From positions 248,001 to 312,000 of the forward strand of contig NZ_WXYO01000003.1 of the NCBI RefSeq assembly GCF_009901585.1: a stretch of 64,000 bases of DNA. Reading direction: 5' to 3'. A model generated the notes under the pieces. That model worked only from the letters and a program-made list of their open reading frames with translations. It was not told the origin of the DNA and made no database searches. A program made the position numbers and the translations under genes. Source of the DNA: Poritiphilus flavus. Lineage in GTDB: Bacteria > Bacteroidota > Bacteroidia > Flavobacteriales > Flavobacteriaceae. Position 1 is the stretch's first letter; each line of letters starts with the position of its first letter. Below are positions 56,321 to 62,787 of this stretch, in pieces.

Positions 56321-56403
56321 GTTTTTGTGGTTCAACATTCTGGGTTTTTGTGTATCTCGCCGGGCCTGGTCTGCAGCCCATCGCCAGGCAAGACCACAAA
56401 AAC
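56321..56403 (-). promoter_or_regulatory. Conserved structured leader E1 before the cadherin-like lipoprotein
   Basis: On the minus strand the leader holds GTTTTTGTGGT (56393-56403), CTTGCCTGG (56384-56392), a loop with GGGCTGCAGACC, CCCGGCGAG (56356-56364), CACAAAAA (56345-56352) and AACCACAAAAAC (56321-56332). CTTGCCTGG pairs with CCCGGCGAG in 8 of 9 positions. GTTTTTGTGGT pairs either with the inner CACAAAAA or, perfectly over 11 bp, with the start-proximal box 8 nt before the ATG. Nearly the same leader precedes the cytolysin gene (E2). Confidence 0.65.
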
Positions 56404-56440
56404 GGATTGTTATCTTATTCCTCGTAATTAGATAACAACT

Positions 56441-56448
56441 CAAACATA
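56441..56448 (-). promoter_or_regulatory. -7 box of the cadherin-like lipoprotein promoter
   Basis: Minus-strand TATGTTTG (TAnnTTTG). Transcription would start near 56435, giving a leader of about 123 nt, close to the 121 nt of E2. Confidence 0.55.
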
Positions 56449-56478
56449 TAATGTAATAATCCGGTCTAAAAATTTCCA

Positions 56479-56498
56479 GGGGGTACAAAGGGGGTACA
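56479..56498 (-). promoter_or_regulatory. Direct-repeat operator candidate, module 1
   Basis: GGGGGTACA (56479-56487), AA, GGGGGTACA (56490-56498), read on the plus strand: two identical 9-mers with 11-bp period. The ACA end lies 39 bp from the -7 box, exactly as in module 2. Its place upstream of the promoter suits an activator site. Confidence 0.6.
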
Positions 56499-56548
56499 CC
56501 TCAAAGTATCAATAAAATCAGGTCTTTTCCGGGGATCAGCTGTTCACG

Positions 56549-58426
56549 CTATATCTGCATTACGGTGTTTTCAAGGGACTCCTTAGGGTTGAGCCCCATC
56601 TTTTTACGCAGCCTCTGACGGGCTTTTTTAATTCCATCCGCGGAGACGTTCAAAATGATAGCGATTTCCTTGGAAGACATATTCATTTTAAGCAAAGCCA
56701 TAAAGCGAAGCTCATTTTTGGTTACCTCCGGGTAGAGCGATTTTACGTTTTTACTGAAGTCCTTATGGACCTGCTCAAAATACTGTGTGAAGTTCTCCCA
56801 GTTTTTGTCATCCTGCTTGTCAAAATTGATAGTGCGGATCAGTTGTTCATAACCGCCCTGATTTTGGCTTAGCTTCAATTCCCTGGCTTTCTGTATCACT
56901 CTTTCCAGGACTTCGTTTTTCTTAGCCAGGTGCAAGGCATGCGTGGTGAGTTCTTTTTTCTTAAAAGCCAGTTCCGCATCTACCCTTTGTTTCTCTGCTC
57001 TGTTCCGCTTCATTTTTTGGCGGATGGCGTAAAATCCGATTATGGATAAGAGCAGGCCAATCCCCATGACTAGCCGCTGAAGATTCCCTATTTCAGCTTT
57101 TTGCTCCAACAAACTGATTTCCTGGTTTTGCAAGGCTATTTGCTGTTCCTTGGTCTCTATGTCAAAAATGGCGCGCATTTCCTCAATTTGTTCTGATTTT
57201 CTGATGTTGAAGATGCTGTCATTTAGTTCGTTGTATTTGGAAAAATCCTGATATGCGGCCTGGTAGTCCCTTAGTTGAATGAAGGATTCTGAACGCCTGA
57301 GATAAGATTCAGCCGCATCCGCAAGAGACCGCAGGCTGTCCGAGATCACAATGGCCTTTTCCAGATGAGATATTGCCGCTTCCGGCTGATTCATTTTGTT
57401 GTATAAAAGCCCGAGACTGGAATAGGTTTTGTTGATCTCTGTAGGGTTGTCCATTTCGCTGTATACCTCAAGTGAACGATTAAGGCTTTCCCGGGCTTCC
57501 GGGAACTTGTTCAATGTAATATAGGCGTTGCCCAATAGATCATGGGCGGCAGCCTCCTTCAGCTGGAATCTGTTTTCGTCCGCGATCTTTATCGAATTCT
57601 TAAGGTATTCTACGGCCTCATCTGCCCGGTGCAGAAGCAGCATGTTTTCCCCGATGTGCCTCAATGCGTCGCATGCCCAAAGCAGGTCCTTGAATTCCTC
57701 ATAGACCTTATAAGCCTGGTTGAAATGGATTATACTCTGTTCATAATTTGTCATTTTCATTTCGATTTGGCCGAGCAAGGTGTAGGCGTCTGCCTCAAAA
57801 AGAGGATCTCCAGCCCTTTCCTGATACAGTTCCAGGCTGCGCAAACCGTGTTTTAGCGCCAGGTTATAGCGGCCCCGCCGCAAATTCATTTCCGAAAGCT
57901 CATAAAAGGTAGATCCGATATATTTAAAATCTATTTCCCTGGCTACAGCAATTGTATCTCGATTTTCAAATAGCTCAATACTCTTTTTTAAATATTCCTC
58001 GGCCTCCTTAAACTCATTTTTACGTGCCAGCAGCACAGCAAATCGGTTGTTTGCCGTCAGTATGCCTCCTATGTTCTGTGATCTGGTCACTACATCCAGG
58101 GTAGCTTGATGGTAATATTGGGCAGAATCCAGTTCGTCCTTATTTAGAAAATATGAGCCCAGTTGGTTGTAGCCTAGTCCAACCCCGTGTTCGTAGTTGA
58201 TCTCTTTGGATATACGAACCATTTGGTGGGCGTATTTGTAAGCCTTTTCAGGGTTTGTATAGGTCAGGTTTTGCAGTACCAAAGTACCTATCCGAATCTT
58301 GGTGGTATCGTTCGGCCGATTATGATATACGGCCAATAAACTGTCTATATTTTTATATTCCTGTGCGCTTGAGGAGATTGTAAATATCCACACCATTGTC
58401 AGGAACAGTATTACTGTAGATTTCAT
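56549..58426 (-). CDS. TPR/TM/LuxR-type HTH regulator A
   Basis: 625 residues. Signal-like start (MKSTVILFLTMVWIFTISSSAQE), then TPR repeats (about 25-400, e.g. GVGLGYNQLGSYFLNKDELDSAQYYHQ), one membrane segment (about 445-468, LVMGIGLLLSIIGFYAIRQ), a charged coiled coil and a C-terminal LuxR-like HTH (about 575-625: KNELRFMALLKMNMSSKEIAIILN, KKARQRLRKKMG). A TPR sensor outside the membrane with a DNA-binding domain inside the cell is the inferred layout. It is paralogous to regulator B and precedes the E1 module, so it likely controls the cadherin-like lipoprotein. Confidence 0.85.
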   Translation of the reverse strand: MKSTVILFLTMVWIFTISSSAQEYKNIDSLLAVYHNRPNDTTKIRIGTLVLQNLTYTNPEKAYKYAHQMVRISKEINYEHGVGLGYNQLGSYFLNKDELDSAQYYHQATLDVVTRSQNIGGILTANNRFAVLLARKNEFKEAEEYLKKSIELFENRDTIAVAREIDFKYIGSTFYELSEMNLRRGRYNLALKHGLRSLELYQERAGDPLFEADAYTLLGQIEMKMTNYEQSIIHFNQAYKVYEEFKDLLWACDALRHIGENMLLLHRADEAVEYLKNSIKIADENRFQLKEAAAHDLLGNAYITLNKFPEARESLNRSLEVYSEMDNPTEINKTYSSLGLLYNKMNQPEAAISHLEKAIVISDSLRSLADAAESYLRRSESFIQLRDYQAAYQDFSKYNELNDSIFNIRKSEQIEEMRAIFDIETKEQQIALQNQEISLLEQKAEIGNLQRLVMGIGLLLSIIGFYAIRQKMKRNRAEKQRVDAELAFKKKELTTHALHLAKKNEVLERVIQKARELKLSQNQGGYEQLIRTINFDKQDDKNWENFTQYFEQVHKDFSKNVKSLYPEVTKNELRFMALLKMNMSSKEIAIILNVSADGIKKARQRLRKKMGLNPKESLENTVMQI

Positions 58427-58482
58427 AGCGGATACGTTTGTATTAAATGTAATGAATACCAGTTAGTTAGGCGATGTTGGAA

Positions 58483-58505
58483 ACCCCGACTTTTGTAGCC
58501 GGGGT
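58483..58505 (-). terminator. Terminator-like hairpin after the cytolysin-like gene
   Basis: ACCCCG pairs with CGGGGT around an 11-nt loop, 28 nt past the stop of the gene at 58533. The T-run is weak (GTTT), so termination is uncertain. Confidence 0.4.
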
Positions 58506-58532
58506 ATCTTTAAACTAACTCAAAAAAGGACA

Positions 58533-60476
58533 CTAATTGATTACCCAGGGTCCGTCCCATCGGTCCGGATCAGTGGCAAAAGAAAACCACTCCTGAATTT
58601 CGTCTCCTGCTTCATTTACAAAGAGGTATCTCACGCTGCTGCCTCCAAGGGAAAAGTTTGTGGCTGCGCCTACTTTTTCAAACTGATCACCTCCGACCTC
58701 AGGACCATTCTCAAACCAATCCTTTGAGCTTACTGGATTTGACCAACTTCCAGCGCCGGTGCGCGTATAGATCTGGTATCGTTCTCCGGGCTTACCGAAG
58801 TAGGCCATCTTTACGGCACCTATTCGCAATCCGGCCTCAAAGCCGTCGGTTCCTATTACAAAGTTTCCGCTATCCCCAAAAACCTCGTTCACCAGCAGGA
58901 CGCTACCAGCTGAACCGATCGGGCCAGGGGGTAATGTGTTTGCAGTATATGGATCAAATCTGAAGATTTGAAGCTTGAACCCGTCAACATCGGTGATATA
59001 AAGCCTCGGGTCTGCATCATCGGGAAAGCGGGCTGCGGAGCCTACATTTTCTAGTTCTAAACCGCCCAAGGGACCATCAGGGTCTGCAATATCAAAGATC
59101 CTTCTGTTCCCATCACTCAGAATTCCAGGGGTGTTGCCATTAAACCAGGCATATTTATCTCCCGCCTTGTTGAATACGAGAACGTCACTGCCAAATAGAT
59201 TCGCTACTGCTCCTATCCCGTCGTCAAACAAGTCTACAAGGTCCTTGTATAGTCCGGGAGGTAAAATACCTTTTAACTCGCATTCCACCACGTCGTATTC
59301 TGTGGCAATGCTGGTGCCTACGATTCGGTCGGGCCTTTTTACACTTCGAACAACGTAGGAGAGCGGTAAACCAGCTCTGATATCGGTATCTTCCGCCAGT
59401 TTGTCTGCAATATCCGCTATAGTGGACTCTCCGGCCAGCTGAAAAGTACCTTTTGCATCACCGCCGTAAGCGATAACCTTGATCTTTAGGTCTTTGAGTT
59501 CCTGGAATGCGTTTACCTTCACTTCACCTTCAACCTGATTTCTAAATGCGCCATAAGCTACATTGAGTTTGGCAGACATTTCTTGTCTGCTTGAAGTAGA
59601 CTCAATCAACATATAGAAGATCCTGCCGTAAGTCACGGAAGAAATAAAGGTAGCAGGATTGTCTGCCTGAACATAGGTAGCCAGATCCTCCGGTGTTACG
59701 CTTGAATCAAAGATCTCTTCCAGGCTGGTAGGCAGATCAAAACTCATAGTGTAATAAGACTGGTTGAGTTTTACCAGGGTACGATTGAATTGCTTTTCGG
59801 TGCTAAAAGACATGTCTGAAGAAACCTTGGTAGTAAAAGTTTTTACGTCCAGGCCAAGCTCAACCGCAAGCTGGCTTTCACTTTCAATCTGAACGATATC
59901 CAGTTGGAAATTGGCAGCGGTTACTTCTCCGGCTCCGGCGATAATATTGTTCATCGCGTTTTGAACACTGCTCTTGGTTACTTCATCCACATCGAAATTG
60001 GAGTTCAGATTCCCGTTGTTTAAATTGTATGAAATGGATCCTCCGGCCCTTTTTACAACAATGGGTGAAGGGGTGGCATCCGATAGGGTTTTTCCTTGCA
60101 GAAGGGCTCCCGGATAGATAACATCCGCTGTGGTATTGAACAGCGGAAATTGTCCGTTGCCATCCAGAACACTGAGCGTTTTCCTGGTGCAAACGAATCT
60201 TCGCTCAACCGTCTCATCTTCGTCATCCTTCTCCTCATAATCCTCATTTTCAGGTGGAAATTCCTGCAGTACCTCTTCGGTTCGAGACTGTGGGAAGGAG
60301 GCTACATCCGCTCCCAGGGCTACAACTTCGTCGAAACTCGTCGGAGTTGGTTGTGGGTCAGGGTTACCATCCGGACCGGGTTCTTCACCTCCGTCGTCCG
60401 AACTACTACAGGCCAGGGCCAGTACAAGTAATGGCATGATCAACCATTTTCTGATCAACTCGTTTTGTGATTTCAT
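58533..60476 (-). CDS. Cholesterol-dependent-cytolysin-like lipoprotein (thiol-activated cytolysin family)
   Basis: 647 residues from ATG 60476; 39 more in-frame codons upstream are the E2 leader. Lipoprotein signal peptide with Cys23, SSSDDG and a GPDGNPDP linker. About 92-400 matches the pore-forming core of cholesterol-dependent cytolysins: IYPGALLQG (120-128), YYTMSFDLPTSLEEIFDSSV (241-260), SSVTYGRIFYML (279-290), IAYGGDAKG (335-343) and the end of that core near 400. The cholesterol-binding fourth domain is absent. Instead residues 401-647 hold about four related repeats, of which GSAARF...RLYITDVDGFKLQIF and GAATNF...YLFVNEAGDEIQEW are clearest, propeller- or hemopexin-like. Membrane-anchored and possibly released; target unknown. 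Confidence 0.85.
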   Translation of the reverse strand: MKSQNELIRKWLIMPLLVLALACSSSDDGGEEPGPDGNPDPQPTPTSFDEVVALGADVASFPQSRTEEVLQEFPPENEDYEEKDDEDETVERRFVCTRKTLSVLDGNGQFPLFNTTADVIYPGALLQGKTLSDATPSPIVVKRAGGSISYNLNNGNLNSNFDVDEVTKSSVQNAMNNIIAGAGEVTAANFQLDIVQIESESQLAVELGLDVKTFTTKVSSDMSFSTEKQFNRTLVKLNQSYYTMSFDLPTSLEEIFDSSVTPEDLATYVQADNPATFISSVTYGRIFYMLIESTSSRQEMSAKLNVAYGAFRNQVEGEVKVNAFQELKDLKIKVIAYGGDAKGTFQLAGESTIADIADKLAEDTDIRAGLPLSYVVRSVKRPDRIVGTSIATEYDVVECELKGILPPGLYKDLVDLFDDGIGAVANLFGSDVLVFNKAGDKYAWFNGNTPGILSDGNRRIFDIADPDGPLGGLELENVGSAARFPDDADPRLYITDVDGFKLQIFRFDPYTANTLPPGPIGSAGSVLLVNEVFGDSGNFVIGTDGFEAGLRIGAVKMAYFGKPGERYQIYTRTGAGSWSNPVSSKDWFENGPEVGGDQFEKVGAATNFSLGGSSVRYLFVNEAGDEIQEWFSFATDPDRWDGPWVIN

Positions 60477-60484
60477 GATACTTT

Positions 60485-60566
60485 GTTTTGTGGTTATACT
60501 TCTTGTTATTTTGTGCGACTTGCCCGGTAACGGTCTGCAGCCCTTAGCCGAGCAAGACCACAAAAC
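60485..60566 (-). promoter_or_regulatory. Conserved structured leader E2 before the cytolysin-like gene
   Basis: On the minus strand, GTTTTGTGGT (60557-60566), CTTGCTCGG (60548-60556), loop with GGGCTGCAGACC, CCGGGCAAG (60519-60527), CACAAAA (60509-60515) and ACCACAAAAC (60485-60494). CTTGCTCGG pairs with CCGGGCAAG in all 9 positions. The bases that differ from E1 keep the stem, counting G-U pairs. GTTTTGTGGT pairs perfectly over 10 bp with the box 8 nt before the ATG. Confidence 0.65.
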
Positions 60567-60602
60567 GGTTGTCTTAAAAGGCATGATTGCCAAAAGACAT
60601 CA

Positions 60603-60610
60603 CAAACCTA
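60603..60610 (-). promoter_or_regulatory. -7 box of the cytolysin-like gene promoter
   Basis: Minus-strand TAGGTTTG (TAnnTTTG), in register with TATGTTTG of module 1. Start near 60597, leader about 121 nt. Confidence 0.55.
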
Positions 60611-60640
60611 GGCTGCTGATTTCAGGCTAAAAAAAATCGA

Positions 60641-60693
60641 AGGTGGACAAAGGGTGGACACCCCAAAACTTTTAGAGGGACAAAAAGGGGACA
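60641..60693 (-). promoter_or_regulatory. Direct-repeat operator candidate, module 2
   Basis: On the plus strand, half-sites GGTGGACA (60642), GGTGGACA (60653), GAGGGACA (60675) and AGGGGACA (60686) start at offsets 0, 11, 33 and 44, so all face the same side of the helix. The first pair sits 39 bp from the -7 box as in module 1. The second pair lies just 20 nt past the stop of regulator B. Confidence 0.6.
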
Positions 60694-60712
60694 GGTTCCG
60701 GATGCCCCGTAA

Positions 60713-62593
60713 CTAAAGGGATAAGACCATATCCTGAAGGGATTCCTCGGAGGAGATATCCAGCTTTTTACGCAGCCGGTAACGGGCTTTTTTAATGCCC
60801 TCCTGGGAGATATTAAGGATATTTGCGATTTGTTTGGAAGACAGATTCATCTTCAATAAAGCCATTAGGCGGAGCTCATTTGAAGTAACCTGAGGGAATT
60901 TAGATTTCACATTACTGTTAAAATCCTTGTGTACCTCTTCAAAGTAGCGGGCAAAATTTTCCCAGTTGTTATCGTCCTGCAGATCAAAATTAATCGTGCG
61001 GATCAATTGTTGATAACCTCCGTTGGAATTCTCATTGGCTTTGAGCTCTTTAGCCTTCTGTTTCAGGCTTTCCAGGGTTTCATTTTTCCGAGCCAAATGC
61101 AAAGCGTGGGTGGTGAGCTCTTTCTTTTTGAAGGCCAGTTCCGCATCCACTTTTTCCTTTTCGGCCTTGTTTCTCTTTAACTTCTGACGGATACCGTAGA
61201 AACCTAGTAATGATAGCAGTAAGGCGCCCCCCAAGAGTATCTGCTGCAGGCGGGTTATTTCAGCCTTTTGCTCCAGCAGGTCGATCTCTTTTTCCTGTAG
61301 TACGATTTGCTGCTCCTTTTTTTCAGTGTCGTATATGGTCCTTAACTCCTCAATTTGCTGAGACTTGGTAGTATTGAAAATAGAATCTTTTAAGAGGGAG
61401 TGCTGTTTGTAATCCCTTAGGGAAAGGTCCTTATTTCCCTGTGCCTCACGTGCAATAGACCTTATTAGATAAGAATTACTGAGTTCCGGAAGTGATCCAA
61501 GCTGCTCGGACAACGCTATGGCCTCGGTAGTTCGGGTTACTGCAGACTGACTATTCCCCATTTCCAGCGCTAAGCTGGCCAGTTCATTGAGGTCCTCCGC
61601 TTTTTCTTTCCTGAAGCCGGAACCATCGTGTAGCTTAAGGGCCTGGTTCAGAAAGTTTTCCGAGGCGCGATAATTCCCGATGTAGCGGTTTGCAATACCC
61701 AATTTGGCCAGTGCAGCAGCTTCTACATCGATGAATTTATGTTCCCTTCCTATTTGCAATGCATCTTCAAACTGCTCAAGAGCGAGATCATAATTTTCTA
61801 TTGCCATATAAGCGGTACCCAGGTCTATGGCTGTCTGCCCCCTGTATTCGTGGTAATCGTGATCAGCAAAAATATCGTAGGCCCGTTTTGAGTAGTCGAT
61901 AGCTTCTTTATAATGCTTTCTCCTGTACTCGATAACCCCCAATTCCTGAAGTGCATTTCCTATGCGCCTGGTATGCCCTATCTCCTCAAAAAATCGCAGT
62001 GCTTCCAGGGCCTGTTCCACGGCAAGTCTGTAGTTTCCCTTTTCCTTGTAAATTTCGGCCTTACCCTGATATTCCGCGCCTATCTTATTGAAACCTTCAA
62101 GATCCGAGTTTTCAATATCCGGATGCTGGTAAATACCGATATTTTCCTCGTAGTAATTCAGCGCCTGGTCGTAGTTTCCAAGTTTTTTTTCCAGGCTTGC
62201 CAGGGCGTGATTGATAAACAATTTACCTCTAAGACTACCCATCTCCTCAAACTTTCGTTTGGAAAGCTGATAATAATATCGGGCGGAATCCATCTGGCCT
62301 ACATTCTCGTGATAGGTACCCATGTGAAGTATGCTGGCGCTAATGCCCTTTTTGAAATCCAGGCGGGTGGCCAGTTCGTTTTCCAGGCGTGCGTATTTCA
62401 GGGCCTGGTCTGAGTCGGTGAACATGAGCTTTTCGAAAAGCGTGCCGTAGGCCGCAACGCGTTTCTTGCTGTCAGGCATCTCAGCGGCTGCCCTGGCCAG
62501 GCTGTCTACCTGCTCCGTCCACTGCGAGAAAAGTGAACTTCCCGGGCAAAGGAAAAATAGGGCCAGTAAGAGTCTTATGTTTTGCACCTTCAA
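60713..62593 (-). CDS. TPR/TM/LuxR-type HTH regulator B
   Basis: 626 residues, paralogous to regulator A over its whole length. Signal-like start (LLLALFFLCPGSSLFS), TPR repeats (about 30-410; EIYKEKGNYRLAVEQALEALRFFEE), membrane segment (about 448-468, ILLGGALLLSLLGFYGIRQ), coiled coil and a C-terminal LuxR-like HTH (about 575-626: TSNELRLMALLKMNLSSKQIANILN, KKARYRLRKKL). The HTH helices differ modestly from those of A, in line with the slightly different repeat (GTGGACA versus GGGTACA) behind each. It precedes the E2 module; it likely controls the cytolysin-like gene. Confidence 0.85.
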   Translation of the reverse strand: MKVQNIRLLLALFFLCPGSSLFSQWTEQVDSLARAAAEMPDSKKRVAAYGTLFEKLMFTDSDQALKYARLENELATRLDFKKGISASILHMGTYHENVGQMDSARYYYQLSKRKFEEMGSLRGKLFINHALASLEKKLGNYDQALNYYEENIGIYQHPDIENSDLEGFNKIGAEYQGKAEIYKEKGNYRLAVEQALEALRFFEEIGHTRRIGNALQELGVIEYRRKHYKEAIDYSKRAYDIFADHDYHEYRGQTAIDLGTAYMAIENYDLALEQFEDALQIGREHKFIDVEAAALAKLGIANRYIGNYRASENFLNQALKLHDGSGFRKEKAEDLNELASLALEMGNSQSAVTRTTEAIALSEQLGSLPELSNSYLIRSIAREAQGNKDLSLRDYKQHSLLKDSIFNTTKSQQIEELRTIYDTEKKEQQIVLQEKEIDLLEQKAEITRLQQILLGGALLLSLLGFYGIRQKLKRNKAEKEKVDAELAFKKKELTTHALHLARKNETLESLKQKAKELKANENSNGGYQQLIRTINFDLQDDNNWENFARYFEEVHKDFNSNVKSKFPQVTSNELRLMALLKMNLSSKQIANILNISQEGIKKARYRLRKKLDISSEESLQDMVLSL

Positions 62594-62787
62594 ATCAAAT
62601 CAAGCCTGGACCTAAAAAACAATTTGAGGACCACGCTTGATACAAGGGAACACGGAAATCTTGGTCAGCGAGGTAAAAAGTTACTTAGGCCCTTTAAAAA
62701 TAAGACTTTTAATTCAAAATCAGAATAAGGATCCAAGCCCAAAAACCAACCCCTGCTGCGCAGGTACTCACTTGATCCTTTTTTTTG

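Noticed and set aside
56312..56399. Longer N-terminus of the cadherin-like lipoprotein (29 extra residues)
   Set aside because: Those codons lie in the leader hairpin, and the typical lipoprotein signal peptide begins at ATG 56312. The shared WSC-A-GCRP reading in E1 and E2 shows no excess of synonymous change, while stem pairing is kept.
60476..60593. Longer N-terminus of the cytolysin-like protein (39 extra residues)
   Set aside because: It covers the whole E2 leader and almost reaches the predicted transcription start; signal peptide starts at 60476.
62594..62787. Third direct-repeat operator upstream of regulator B
   Set aside because: Single GGACC/GGAACA-like words occur, but none in 11-bp tandem.
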